Shown: piece by piece, positions 26,391 to 35,533 of the stretch | Position numbering within the stretch: position 1 is the stretch's first letter | Layout of the letters: each line of letters starts with the position of its first letter | Assembly: GCA_002365595.1 (NCBI GenBank) | Contig: DFAM01000023.1 | Location: 81,801 to 145,800 of the forward strand | Source: Acinetobacter sp. UBA3106 | GTDB lineage: Bacteria; Pseudomonadota; Gammaproteobacteria; Pseudomonadales; Moraxellaceae | DNA: 64,000 bases | Direction: 5' to 3' | The notes under the pieces: generated by a model | What the model saw: only the letters and a program-made list of their open reading frames with translations | What the model was told of the DNA's origin: nothing | Databases searched by the model: none | Program-made: the position numbers and the translations under genes

Positions 26391-26408
26391 TCATGCAATT
26401 TTCATGCA
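26391..26408 (-). promoter_or_regulatory. Candidate PhoB-type direct repeat upstream of psiE
   Basis: TCATGCA repeats at 26391-26397 and 26402-26408, separated by four bases. The 7+4 base arrangement is that of a Pho box, though the sequence is only partly like the E. coli consensus. Its place 40 bases before the psiE start supports a regulatory role. Confidence 0.4.
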
Positions 26409-26518
26409 CATTAGAAATGGAAAAATGAAAGATTATAAATAATTTAAGAGAGTGTATTTTTTTTATACTAAATTCATGTAATGTATGAATGGTTATTTCA
26501 TTGATCAGGGAAAAGAAA

Positions 26519-26728
26519 ATGTTAGAAATAATTCAAACAAAAATTAATAATTTACAGAATGGCAAAAAACTTATTTTAGGTTCAGGGATTAAAATGGACG
26601 AAATGCAGAAGCTGATTGCATTATGCGAAAATTTACAAGCCGAGGGGGTGATTAAAATTGTGAAAATGAATCAAGACACACAGCGTGACAAAAAAAGTAC
26701 AGATTCGATTGTTGTTGAGAAAATCTAA
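26519..26728 (+). CDS. Small hypothetical protein, 69 residues
   Basis: MLEIIQTKINNLQNGKKLIL and a lysine-rich tail. No signal or membrane segment; mixed helix/strand pattern. The frame is open from 26489, but AGGGAAAAG 4-12 bases before the ATG at 26519 decides the start. A strong bidirectional terminator follows. Family not recognised; the clear ribosome site and terminator suggest a real gene. Confidence 0.65.
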   Translation: MLEIIQTKINNLQNGKKLILGSGIKMDEMQKLIALCENLQAEGVIKIVKMNQDTQRDKKSTDSIVVEKI

Positions 26729-26743
26729 TTCATTTTTATCCAT

Positions 26744-26773
26744 AAAAACGCCTGCACATGCAGGCGTTTTTTT
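26744..26773. terminator. Bidirectional terminator
   Basis: Twelve-base stem AAAAACGCCTGC/GCAGGCGTTTTT with an ACAT loop and T runs on both strands. It serves the small plus-strand gene and the minus-strand acyl-CoA dehydrogenase. Confidence 0.92.
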
Positions 26774-26795
26774 ATAGCTTATTTTTTATTTAAAA

Positions 26796-28577
26796 TTAAG
26801 CCTGGGTTGTAAAGTAATCTTCAGAGAAGTTCATAACCACTTCAGCACCGGCTTTTACTTTGGTAATGCGCAGTGTAAGTTCAGGCAAAATGCGTTGTAC
26901 AAAGTAAAGTGCAAGTGACAATTTATTTTGATAGAACTCGCCGTCTTTGGCTTTCGCTGCATTGGCAATTTTTGCAAACATGTAAGAGAAGCTGAGCAGA
27001 CCTACTGCATGCAGATAATCCACTGCTGCTGCATTCGGGAAGTCGATATTCTCTTTACTTGCTTCTAAAATATATTGCGTTACCGATTCAACTTCTGCTG
27101 CTGCATCTAAAGTAGCATCTTTAATGAAGTTAAGATCTGCATCTAGGCCATTGGTAAAATCACGGATTTCCTGGATGTATTCTGCAATGAAAGCGCCACC
27201 ACATTTAATGGTCTTACGGCCGATCAAATCCTGTGATTGAACGCCGTTGGTACCTTCGTAAATCTGTGAGATACGCAAGTCACGGATACACTGTTCCATG
27301 CCCCATTCACGAATGAAGCCATGACCACCAAACACCATTTGTGCATCTAAAGTTGCGTTAAATGCTGTGTCAGTCAGATAAGCTTTTGCGATTGGCGTTA
27401 ATAGCGCAACACGGTCATTGGCTTTCTTCACTGCTTCTGCATCAGTCGAGAATTTGGTGATGTCGAGCTGTTGACCGACATACACGGCAAAGGCACGAGA
27501 TGCTTCGTTGTTGGCACGTGCATTAAGCAGCATACGGCGTACGTCACCATGGACCAAAATACTGTCCGCAGGTTTGTTTGGAGATTTCACGCCAGAAGCA
27601 CTACGGCCTTGAATACGGTCAGTCGCATATTGCGCAGCATTCTGGTAAGCAAACTCAGAAGCACCTAAACCTTGAATACCCATAGACAGACGTTCGTAGT
27701 TCATCATCACGAACATGGCAGCCAGGCCTTCGTTTTCTTTACCGACTAAATAACCTTTGGCACCGTCAAAGTTCATCACGCAAGTTGCAGAGGCTTTAAT
27801 GCCCATCTTGTGTTCGATTGAACCTGGACCTGCATGGTTTCGTTCACCCAAAGAACCGTCTTCATTGACCAGGAATTTCGGTACGATAAACAGTGAAATA
27901 CCACGTGAACCGGCAGGTGCATCAGGCGTTTTCGCAAGAACAAGGTGAATGATGTTTTCAGCCAGGTCATGGTCACCACCGGTAATGAAGATTTTGGTAC
28001 CAGTAATGTTGTAAGTACCGTCTTCGTTACGTTCAGCTTTGGTTTTGATAATACCCAGGTCTGTACCGGCATGTGGCTCGGTTAAGCACATGGTACCTGA
28101 CCATTCGCCAGAATAAATTTTAGGTAAATAGGTTTCTTTTTGCTCTTGAGATGCATAGCTGTTTAACGCCATACCTGCACCGACAGAAAGAAGCGGGTAG
28201 AGCATGAAAGATGGGTTAGTCGCGAACAGCATTTCGTCTGCAAGCACAGTCAGCATTTTCGGCATGGCTTGACCGCCCCATTCTTCATCTGCTGCCAGGC
28301 CAATCCAGCCGCCTTCCGCATATTGTTTGAAGGCCTCTTTAAAGCCAGCAGGTGTGGTCACATTACCGTTGCTATATGTTGCACCTTCTTCATCACCAGT
28401 ACGGTTTAAAGGTAAAGTCACGTTTTGTGCAAATTTCGCCATTTCTTCAAGAATGGCTTCTGCTGTTGCTGCATCAACATGCGCAAGATTTTCATTGTTT
28501 TGCCAGAATTGTTCTGCATTGAAAACATCGTTCAGGATGAATTTCATATCCGCAAGAGGCGCATTATAGATTGGCAT
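26796..28577 (-). CDS. Acyl-CoA dehydrogenase (long form, extended C-terminus), paralogue 1
   Basis: Flavoenzyme for the first oxidation of fatty-acid beta-oxidation, passing electrons to ETF. 593 residues, longer than the usual 380 because of a C-terminal extension domain (PF12806-like). FAD/substrate motifs are MCLTEPHAGTDLGIIKTKA and KIFITGGDHD. The catalytic glutamate is E441 in IYEGTNGVQSQDLIGRK. The N-terminus MPIYNAPLADMKFIL is shared with the neighbouring paralogue. It is read in the same direction as the second gene, separated by 168 bases with a terminator, so the two can be expressed apart. Chain-length preference not deducible. Confidence 0.93.
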   Translation of the reverse strand: MPIYNAPLADMKFILNDVFNAEQFWQNNENLAHVDAATAEAILEEMAKFAQNVTLPLNRTGDEEGATYSNGNVTTPAGFKEAFKQYAEGGWIGLAADEEWGGQAMPKMLTVLADEMLFATNPSFMLYPLLSVGAGMALNSYASQEQKETYLPKIYSGEWSGTMCLTEPHAGTDLGIIKTKAERNEDGTYNITGTKIFITGGDHDLAENIIHLVLAKTPDAPAGSRGISLFIVPKFLVNEDGSLGERNHAGPGSIEHKMGIKASATCVMNFDGAKGYLVGKENEGLAAMFVMMNYERLSMGIQGLGASEFAYQNAAQYATDRIQGRSASGVKSPNKPADSILVHGDVRRMLLNARANNEASRAFAVYVGQQLDITKFSTDAEAVKKANDRVALLTPIAKAYLTDTAFNATLDAQMVFGGHGFIREWGMEQCIRDLRISQIYEGTNGVQSQDLIGRKTIKCGGAFIAEYIQEIRDFTNGLDADLNFIKDATLDAAAEVESVTQYILEASKENIDFPNAAAVDYLHAVGLLSFSYMFAKIANAAKAKDGEFYQNKLSLALYFVQRILPELTLRITKVKAGAEVVMNFSEDYFTTQA

Positions 28578-28686
28578 AGTGAGTCACCTGTTTATTGTTT
28601 GATTCAGTTCGGTTTGATGAGTCTAATACAGGAAAATTCATGTTGTTAGACGACTAAAGGTTAATTATTTTCTATCTTTGATAAAG

Positions 28687-28720
28687 AAAAAGGACTGTCA
28701 AAAGTCTGACCGTCCTTTTT
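28687..28720 (-). terminator. Terminator between the two acyl-CoA dehydrogenase genes
   Basis: Nine-base stem AAAAAGGAC/GTCCTTTTT with a 16-base loop. On the minus strand the T run follows, 26 bases past the stop of the second dehydrogenase. Confidence 0.75.
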
Positions 28721-28745
28721 CTCACATCAGTTTAAAACCATGTAC

Positions 28746-30545
28746 TTAGAATGCGAAGTGTTCAGCATCTAAAGCAAGTAATGGCTCAACGCCACCCGCA
28801 ATCACGTCAACGTGTGAGCGAACGCGTGGAAGAATTTTCTTGAAGTAGAAACGGGCAGTAGTCACTTTCGCGTTGTAGAAATCTACGTCAGTTGTACCAG
28901 CAGCCAATGTTTCCTGAGCAACAAGTGCCATACGAGCCCATAGGTAAGCAAGCGTTACATAGCCAGAGAAGTACAGGTAATCTACTGCAGCAGCGCCAAC
29001 TTCATCCGGGTTTTGCATTGCACGCATACCAATCTGCATAGTCAAATCACCCCACTCTTTGTTTAGAGCAGCAAGTGGTTCAACAAATTCTTTCATTGCA
29101 GCATTGTCTTTGTGGGCTTCGCAGAATTTATGGATGACTTTGGTGAAGTCTTTCAACATTGCACCTTGAGTACCCAAAACTTTACGACCTAACAGGTCAA
29201 GCGCCTGAATTTCAGTGGTACCTTCGTACAAGCAAGCGATACGTGTATCACGAACAATCTGTTCCATACCGTGTTCAGAGATGAAACCGTGACCACCGAA
29301 TACTTGAACGCCGTGTTTCGCAGATTCAGAACCGGTTTCAGTCAAGAATGCTTTTGCAATCGGAGTAAGTAGCGACAACATGTTGTCCGCAGCTTTACGT
29401 TCTTCAGTTGCACCTTGCTCTACCGTGTCTGCATAGAAAGACAACAAGTAAACCAATGCACGGCCAGCTTCAGCAAAAGATTTTTGCGTGAGCAGCATGT
29501 TGCGTACAGCAGGGTGAACAATAATTGGATCTGCTTCTTTTTCTGATGCTTTAACGCCTGAAAGTGAACGCATTGCCAAACGGTCTTTAGCATAAGCCAA
29601 TGCACCCTGGAACGCGCCTTCAGAAGCTGAAAGACCTTGTACCGCAGTACCAATACGGGCAGTGTTCATGAATGTGAACATGCAGTTTAAGCCGCGGTTT
29701 TCAGGGCCAATCAGGAAGCCTTTTGCGTTATCAAAGTTGATTACACACGTCGCGTTACCGTGAATACCCATTTTGTGTTCGATTGAACCACAACGTACTG
29801 CATTGCGTTCACCAATTGAACCATCAGCATTCAGGTTAAATTTAGGAACGATAAATAATGAGATACCTTTAGTGCCTTTCGGTGCACCAGGAAGACGCGC
29901 CAACACGATGTGAACAATGTTCTCTGCCATGTCGTGTTCACCAGCAGAGATAAAGATTTTCTCGCCAGAAATTGCATAGCTGCCATCTGCATTTGGTTCA
30001 GCTTTAGTACGGATAATACCCAGGTCAGAACCTGCATGAGATTCAGTCAAGCACATGGTACCCGTCCATACACCTGAAACCAGGTTAGGCAGGTAAGTGT
30101 CTTTTTGTTCTTGAGAACCGTGATGTTCCAAAGTACGCACTGCACCGTGTGAAAGGCCAGGGTACATGCCCCATGCCCAGTTTGCAGTACCGACCATTTC
30201 AGAGATCACGTTGCCTAAAGAAACAGGTAATGCTTGACCGCCATATTGTTCTTCAGCAGAAAGTGACGGGAAACCCAATTCGATATATTTTTGATACGCT
30301 TCTTTAAAGCCTGTAGGTGTAGTCACTACACCGTCGTTCCAGGTACAACCTTCACGGTCGCCCACTTGGTTTAGAGGAGAAAGTTCATTTTCACAAAAGT
30401 CAGCCGCAGCTTCTAAATATTGATCAACCAATTCACGGCTTACGGTGTCAGAAAATGCCGGCAAGTTTGCATAATGTTGTTCAGCATTTAACAATTCATG
30501 TAGAACAAATTGCATATCACGTAAGGGCGCTTTGTATTGTGGCAT
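28746..30545 (-). CDS. Acyl-CoA dehydrogenase (long form, extended C-terminus), paralogue 2
   Basis: 599 residues, same architecture as the downstream paralogue: N-terminal MPQYKAPLRDMQFVL, MCLTESHAGSDLGIIRTKA, KIFISAGEHDMAENIVHIV, and catalytic E441 in LYEGTTEIQALDLLGRK, with the long C-terminal domain. Predicted FAD-dependent acyl-CoA oxidation in fatty-acid degradation. Identical position of the catalytic glutamate in both proteins, plus matching ends, shows an old tandem duplication with divergence. It begins about 300 bases from the next upstream gene. Confidence 0.93.
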   Translation of the reverse strand: MPQYKAPLRDMQFVLHELLNAEQHYANLPAFSDTVSRELVDQYLEAAADFCENELSPLNQVGDREGCTWNDGVVTTPTGFKEAYQKYIELGFPSLSAEEQYGGQALPVSLGNVISEMVGTANWAWGMYPGLSHGAVRTLEHHGSQEQKDTYLPNLVSGVWTGTMCLTESHAGSDLGIIRTKAEPNADGSYAISGEKIFISAGEHDMAENIVHIVLARLPGAPKGTKGISLFIVPKFNLNADGSIGERNAVRCGSIEHKMGIHGNATCVINFDNAKGFLIGPENRGLNCMFTFMNTARIGTAVQGLSASEGAFQGALAYAKDRLAMRSLSGVKASEKEADPIIVHPAVRNMLLTQKSFAEAGRALVYLLSFYADTVEQGATEERKAADNMLSLLTPIAKAFLTETGSESAKHGVQVFGGHGFISEHGMEQIVRDTRIACLYEGTTEIQALDLLGRKVLGTQGAMLKDFTKVIHKFCEAHKDNAAMKEFVEPLAALNKEWGDLTMQIGMRAMQNPDEVGAAAVDYLYFSGYVTLAYLWARMALVAQETLAAGTTDVDFYNAKVTTARFYFKKILPRVRSHVDVIAGGVEPLLALDAEHFAF

Positions 30546-30797
30546 ATCGGTTTCCTCAATACTGGTTTAACCAGCTTATAATCCTAATAAACATTGAAAC
30601 GTGCTTTCAATAACACGTATTTGTATGGCTTAATCGTGCAACATCTTCTTACTTGGTACAAGCGTTTCCATGCGTTTTCTTGGTGACTGTAAAGTCAAAG
30701 ATTTCTAACTTGAAATTGCTAAGTAGCTTGAGTGTAAATGCTTTTATGTTTTATTCGATGTCATAAATAGTCAAAAACCTAAAATTTTATAAATAAT
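30546..30797. other. Intergenic region upstream of the second acyl-CoA dehydrogenase
   Basis: About 250 AT-rich bases, with the total gap to the next gene about 300 including the terminator at 30798. It should hold the promoter of the minus-strand dehydrogenase. I see no gene or strong operator in it. Confidence 0.4.
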
Positions 30798-30826
30798 AAA
30801 AAAGGCGCAGTATTGCGCCTTTTTTA
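30798..30826 (-). terminator. Terminator after the two-module lipoprotein gene
   Basis: Stem AAGGCGCA/TGCGCCTT extended by A/T pairs, GTAT loop and long T runs on both strands, 23 bases beyond the stop at 30849. Confidence 0.88.
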
Positions 30827-30848
30827 TTTGGGAGAGGTTTTATGATGC

Positions 30849-31472
30849 TTACTTTATTGCAGCAGGAGCAACAGGTGCTTTAGGCTGGAAGCGAACTTCA
30901 CATTTACCATTCATACTGTGGGTGCCCACCTTAACTTGTACTGCAGCGCCATTGGCTTTGCCCTGACAAGCTTTTAACATGGCTTGCTGATGCGCTTGAC
31001 GTTGTGCCAGGCGCTGATCAAATTGCTTGGTTAGTTCAGCACGTTTGGCATCAGTGAGTGGTTCTGATGATCGCATTTGCATGCCTTTCATCCCACCGGC
31101 CATACCTTGCATATGCATATCTTTCATTTCACCACGCATGCGTTTCATCTCTTGACGATCCGCTTTGAAGCGCATGTTACATGTACCATCAATGGTCTTT
31201 TCACCAGCCTTGATTTGTACGGCAGAGCCGACCGCTTTACCATCACAAGCTGTTTTCATGCTTTTCATCATTTGCTGGCGTTCGGCACGGGCTTGCTGAA
31301 AATGCTCACGCTGTTCAGGTGTCATGTTTCGTTTATGCTTTTGATGATCCTGCATCATGCGCGCATGATCAGCATCTTTATCTTGAACGGTATTGGTGGA
31401 TTGACAGGCAGTCAAAGCACCCATGCCAATTAGGCTTGCGCCCACTAAAGCTATTTTTGCCATGGAATTCAT
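30849..31472 (-). CDS. Lipoprotein with two copies of a Cys-x(n)-Cys module, next to BaeSR
   Basis: 207 residues from the ATG at 31472, which has GGAG nine bases upstream; the frame also opens at a TTG at 31487. Signal peptide with lipobox ALTAC (MAKIALVGASLIGMGALTAC). The mature part is Met-, Gln- and charge-rich with Spy/LTXXQ-like MTPEQREHFQQARAERQQM. It has two copies of one module: ACDGKAVGSAVQIKAG then GTCNMRF, and ACQGKANGAAVQVKVG then GKCEVRF, each with a cysteine pair. Divergent from the two-component genes by 110 bases, it may be part of the envelope-stress response. Function unknown; Spy likeness is weak. Confidence 0.75.
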   Translation of the reverse strand: MNSMAKIALVGASLIGMGALTACQSTNTVQDKDADHARMMQDHQKHKRNMTPEQREHFQQARAERQQMMKSMKTACDGKAVGSAVQIKAGEKTIDGTCNMRFKADRQEMKRMRGEMKDMHMQGMAGGMKGMQMRSSEPLTDAKRAELTKQFDQRLAQRQAHQQAMLKACQGKANGAAVQVKVGTHSMNGKCEVRFQPKAPVAPAAIK

Positions 31473-31582
31473 TGTTGTTATCTCCAATGAAAAAAACGAA
31501 ATTTGATAAGTTAAAGATTAAACAATAATGATGAAGAAACAATGAAGAGTATTTTTTTAGAAGGTTCGTTACAATGACCTAA

Positions 31583-33283
31583 TTGAAAAGAAATCTTGAG
31601 ACTTTGCTTTTGAATATTCGCCGTGTTCCGATCGCCTTGCGCTTGTTTTTGACCGTATTACTCACGACTTTAGTGATTACCACGGTCAGTCTGGGTGTAT
31701 TGCATTGGACCATGCAAAAGAACTTTGCCCGTTATGTGGCAGATGTGGAAATGCAGAAGCTGGATCATGTGATTAGTAATCTGGCTGGCGTCTATTCGGT
31801 TTATCATGACTGGGGTAATGCCATTCAGGCGCAAATCCTGCAAATCGAAGGCACGGCTGCACCGGATGACTATGACCGTTTGTCTCGCTGGTGGTTACGT
31901 CGTCAATATGATATTGCTTTGCAGCAGCGTTATTTTCAGGAAAATACTTTAATCAGTGTTTCTCCGGGATTAAATAAAACCGAGCAGAGTAAACCGATTT
32001 TAGATGCAGAAGAACTGCGCATGATGGAGTTGAATTTACCTTCAGAGTATCAGCCTTTTGAAGGACTCAAATTTCCTTTAAGTTCCAATCAGAATATCTT
32101 CCGTCCAGACAGAAAATCGGAAGCTAAACCTGGCGATACTGCACAAAACCAGAACCAAAGCCAGAATCAGAAAAAGCAGTTTATCTCTTTGCCCGACCGT
32201 TTAGGTTTAAGTTCCCGGTTATCCTTATATGATGCCAATAAACAGTTTGTAGTAGGCGAGCCGTCTGATATTCCAGTTTCCTATCGTCGTATTATGGTGA
32301 ACGATAAAATTGTCGGTTATCTGGGGTTAAAACCGGTGCTGGATCAGGATGATGCTTCAAGTATTAACTTTTTCAGTAATCAAAAACGTTATTTATTATT
32401 GGTATATGGATTAACTTTTCTGACCAGCCTGATCGCAGCGTTATTGCTGGCCACTTATTTTAAAACGCCAATTCAACGCTTGCTGCAAGGTACACGCGAA
32501 CTGACCAAAGGCAATTTCCAGCATCAGGTCAAAGTCAACCGTAATGATGAACTGGGTGATTTATCAACAGAGCTGAACCATCTTGCCGTGATTCTGGATC
32601 AGCATGAACAATCACGCCGTCAGTGGGTGGCAGATACTTCACATGAATTAAAAACTCCGTTGGCGGTACTGCAAGCCCAAATTGAGGCGATGCAGGACGG
32701 TATTCGCAAACCCACACAGGAACATTTTGAATCGATGCTGCGTCAGGTCACCAGTCTGAAAAAACTGACTCAGGATCTGGCGGATTTGGCTCAGGCTGAA
32801 GCACAGCAACTAAAATGTTATTTTGCCGAAGTGAATCCCTGGAATGTGGTACTGCAAGAAGTTGAAAACTTCAAACCAAAATTTGCCCAAGCGGATCTGT
32901 CTGTTTCAGTACAGGGTGAAGGCGCGAATTTACAATTAGATATAGATCGTTTTAAACAAATTATGGTCAACTTACTTGGTAACAGCATTCGCTATACTGA
33001 AGCGGGTGGTGAAGTGCGTGTGCATACCGAGCAATCGGCGACCCATTGGAGCGTGATTGTGGATGACAGTCCGCTTGGATTGAGTGATGAACAGTTGGCA
33101 CGTTTAGGCGAGCGCTTCTATCGTGTGGATGATTCGCGGACCCGTAGTACCGGTGGTACAGGTTTAGGTTTGGCATTATCTGGTAAAATTGCGCAGGCAT
33201 TAGGTGGAGAGCTAAGTTTTGATCATTCACCACTCGGTGGTTTGCGTTGCAAACTGACTTTTCCAAAACAGTTAAACAAATAA
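31583..33283 (+). CDS. baeS: BaeS-like envelope-stress sensor histidine kinase
   Basis: 566 residues. Two transmembrane segments (about 20-42 and 270-290) flank a periplasmic sensor with a Gln/Asn-rich stretch. HAMP domain, then HisKA with VADTSHELKTPLAVL (H354) and HATPase_c with QIMVNLLGNSIRYT and GGTGLGLALSGKI. The ERFYRVDDSRTRSTGGTGLGLA block is very like E. coli BaeS. The start is uncertain: the frame opens at a TTG at 31583, but a -10-like TACAAT at 31570-31575 would make that codon leaderless, and a TTG at 31610 is an alternative. The response regulator gene follows four bases after the stop. In Acinetobacter BaeSR affects efflux and envelope stress. Confidence 0.88.
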   Translation: MKRNLETLLLNIRRVPIALRLFLTVLLTTLVITTVSLGVLHWTMQKNFARYVADVEMQKLDHVISNLAGVYSVYHDWGNAIQAQILQIEGTAAPDDYDRLSRWWLRRQYDIALQQRYFQENTLISVSPGLNKTEQSKPILDAEELRMMELNLPSEYQPFEGLKFPLSSNQNIFRPDRKSEAKPGDTAQNQNQSQNQKKQFISLPDRLGLSSRLSLYDANKQFVVGEPSDIPVSYRRIMVNDKIVGYLGLKPVLDQDDASSINFFSNQKRYLLLVYGLTFLTSLIAALLLATYFKTPIQRLLQGTRELTKGNFQHQVKVNRNDELGDLSTELNHLAVILDQHEQSRRQWVADTSHELKTPLAVLQAQIEAMQDGIRKPTQEHFESMLRQVTSLKKLTQDLADLAQAEAQQLKCYFAEVNPWNVVLQEVENFKPKFAQADLSVSVQGEGANLQLDIDRFKQIMVNLLGNSIRYTEAGGEVRVHTEQSATHWSVIVDDSPLGLSDEQLARLGERFYRVDDSRTRSTGGTGLGLALSGKIAQALGGELSFDHSPLGGLRCKLTFPKQLNK

Positions 33284-33296
33284 AAGGATGAGATTC

Positions 33297-33983
33297 ATGA
33301 AACATGTCATGCTGGTTGAAGATGAAGTTGAACTTGCGCAGCTGGTGCGAGACTATCTGGAAGCGGCTGGTTTTGAAGTCAGTATGTTTCATGATGGGCA
33401 AGAAGCGTATGACAGCTTTACTCAGCGTAAACCAAGTTTAATGATTCTGGACTTGATGGTGCCGCGTATGGATGGCTTGACGATTTGCCGTAAAGTACGT
33501 GAACAGTCTGATTTGCCAATTATTATGGTGACTGCACGGACTGAAGAAATTGACCGTGTGTTGGGTTTGAACATGGGTGCAGATGATTATATTTGTAAGC
33601 CTTTTAGCCCGAAAGAACTGGTGGCGCGTGTACAAGCGGTGTTGCGCCGTTTGGACCGTCATGCCGAGCCTGAACAGAACAGCCTGTTCCGTATGGATAA
33701 AGCCCAGCAACGAATCTGGTATCAGCAAAAAACCTTGAACTTAACGCCAACTGAATTCCGTTTGCTTGAATTATTCCTGGAGCACGTTGGACAAGTTTAT
33801 TCACGTGCGCAATTACTCGATCATATCAATCCAGACAGCTTTGACGTCGCAGACCGTGTGATCGACAGCCATATTAAAAACCTGCGCCGTAAAATTTCTG
33901 ATGCTGCCGAAACAGGCAACCGTCATGAATGGATTCAGGCGGTGTATGGTGTGGGTTATCGTTTTGAATATCCTGAGGATTGA
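33297..33983 (+). CDS. baeR: BaeR-like response regulator (OmpR family)
   Basis: 228 residues. Receiver domain with phosphoacceptor D52 in LMILDLMVPRMDGL and conserved K in DYICKPFSPKELVARV, then a winged-helix OmpR DNA-binding domain (LNLTPTEFRLLELFL, VIDSHIKNLRRKI, WIQAVYGVGYRFEYPED). The ATG at 33297 is preferred over 33288 because AGGA lies eight bases upstream of the former. It follows the kinase gene by a few bases, so the two form one operon ended by a strong terminator. Confidence 0.93.
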   Translation: MKHVMLVEDEVELAQLVRDYLEAAGFEVSMFHDGQEAYDSFTQRKPSLMILDLMVPRMDGLTICRKVREQSDLPIIMVTARTEEIDRVLGLNMGADDYICKPFSPKELVARVQAVLRRLDRHAEPEQNSLFRMDKAQQRIWYQQKTLNLTPTEFRLLELFLEHVGQVYSRAQLLDHINPDSFDVADRVIDSHIKNLRRKISDAAETGNRHEWIQAVYGVGYRFEYPED

Positions 33984-34009
33984 TTGAAATATAATTTTAA
34001 AATCATTGT

Positions 34010-34050
34010 AAAGCTCCTAAAAAAGCTTTATTTTTTAGGAGCTTTTTTTT
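34010..34050 (+). terminator. Terminator after baeSR
   Basis: Fifteen-base perfect stem, AAAGCTCCTAAAAAA with its complement, six-base loop and T8 tail. Confidence 0.95.
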
Positions 34051-34078
34051 ACTCATAATTTTAAGAGGGTAGGGGTAA

Positions 34079-35479
34079 ATGATTTTAAAAAAAACACTAT
34101 TAGCAATAAGCTGTTCTTTCTTTTTAGTGGCTTGTGGTGGTGGAGGTGGTGAGTCATCTTCATCTAGTGGAACAGATGGTGGACAGGTAACGACACCTGC
34201 TTCAGATTTAGAAAAAGCAAAACAACTTGTAAAAACAACCAATGCTATTGTTTCTTATTATGATGGTTTTCAAAATATTGCTGATCAATATAAAGTTCCT
34301 GCACAAGTAATAAATGACACATCTTCAGATTTGAGCCGTGCAACGAATTTATTATTAGTGATTGCAGAGGTTGTTACTCAGGATGCGCAGGGGCAGACCA
34401 AAACTTATACAGCACAACAAATACAGGATTTAATTAATCAGGATGATGCACGTAATTTTAAATTCAAGAGCAATAATTTAACCGCTAAGGTGGTTGGTGA
34501 CTCTATTACCATTTCAGGTGATGCCAGTGTCCAATATTGGCAAGCGTTTAATTGGGATAAAATTACAGCGGACAATGCGTGGAGTAATACAAATTGGTAT
34601 AATGATTCTGCATACTCAATTTATGGTGATGATGCTGAAGTTACAGTATCAAATTTGGTCTTAGAAGCACCATTTATTGATACCGCTCGCACAACTTATA
34701 ATTATAAGATTCAGAATAATGGAAAAATTTCTACCAAGAATCTTAAAAATCAGACTGCGAGTTTTAGTTTTACCTCTGATAGTACTGCATCTATGGTTTA
34801 TGCTACGGCAGACACCATGGAAAACCGTGAAGGTATTCCAAATCAAGCGACTTTGAAATTACAAGGTTTAGTCTTTGAAAGCGCAGATGTAAAAGCTAAT
34901 TTATCTGAAGTTTCTTTAATTGTACGCAAAGCTATATTTAATAATGGTGTTGGAATTCAAGAACAATTGATTCCATCTGAATTAGTGCTGAAAGGTCTTG
35001 TAAGTTATCAGCAGGAATCCTTGAATTTAGAAGCCAAACTTAATTTGAATAATGATTTATCTCAAGCTATTGATGTGAGTGCTGGACAGGAAACATCGAC
35101 TAATTTCATCAATGCGAATTTAAATGTCAAATTAAGTGGTAACTTAAAAGGCGCCAATGCAGTACCTACACCATTTAGCATTGATATTAGCGCAAAACGT
35201 GCTGAATTTACCAAAGGTACAGCGACTGTTGCCGTTGTCGTTGATAAAAATGCATTGGATATTGAGTTAACTGCAAAAGACCTAGATCAGGACCATCAAA
35301 TTATTGCGGGTGTGCTTAAGCATAAAAATGGAGCATCCATCAGTATTGCAGATGTACAGAATTTTACCTCAGCGAATATTCTGGTTGCAGGAAAAAGTTA
35401 TGGGACACTCACTAAAAATTCATCTGGGCAATATGTGGTTAAATTTAGTGATGACACAATAACTTATATCGCTCCTTAA
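34079..35479 (+). CDS. Large lipoprotein of unknown family
   Basis: 466 residues. The lipobox signal peptide MILKKTLLAISCSFFLVAC is followed by a GGGGGE-SSSSS linker, and then a long soluble domain rich in Asn, Thr and Ala with alternating hydrophobics (probable beta structure, for example TAKVVGDSITISGDASVQYW and NVKLSGNLKGANAV). A good AGGGGT ribosome site precedes the ATG. I do not recognise the family. It is followed by a hairpin and, 54 bases on, the barrel protein gene. Predicted location outer membrane, inner or outer leaflet; possible partner of the barrel. Function unknown. Confidence 0.75.
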   Translation: MILKKTLLAISCSFFLVACGGGGGESSSSSGTDGGQVTTPASDLEKAKQLVKTTNAIVSYYDGFQNIADQYKVPAQVINDTSSDLSRATNLLLVIAEVVTQDAQGQTKTYTAQQIQDLINQDDARNFKFKSNNLTAKVVGDSITISGDASVQYWQAFNWDKITADNAWSNTNWYNDSAYSIYGDDAEVTVSNLVLEAPFIDTARTTYNYKIQNNGKISTKNLKNQTASFSFTSDSTASMVYATADTMENREGIPNQATLKLQGLVFESADVKANLSEVSLIVRKAIFNNGVGIQEQLIPSELVLKGLVSYQQESLNLEAKLNLNNDLSQAIDVSAGQETSTNFINANLNVKLSGNLKGANAVPTPFSIDISAKRAEFTKGTATVAVVVDKNALDIELTAKDLDQDHQIIAGVLKHKNGASISIADVQNFTSANILVAGKSYGTLTKNSSGQYVVKFSDDTITYIAP

Positions 35480-35498
35480 TCTAAAACTTAACTTTGAG

Positions 35499-35526
35499 AA
35501 GAAGGCAGCATTTGCTGTCTTCTTTT
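35499..35526 (+). terminator. Hairpin between the lipoprotein and barrel genes
   Basis: Stem AAGAAGGCAGC/GCTGTCTTCTT (one G-T pair) with an ATTT loop and a short T run. The next ATG is only eight bases further, so this may attenuate rather than end transcription. Confidence 0.7.
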
Positions 35527-35533
35527 ATATCTA

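Noticed and set aside
32967..33401. 144-residue minus-strand open frame across the baeS/baeR junction
   Set aside because: Overlaps conserved kinase and receiver motifs on the plus strand; no signals of its own.
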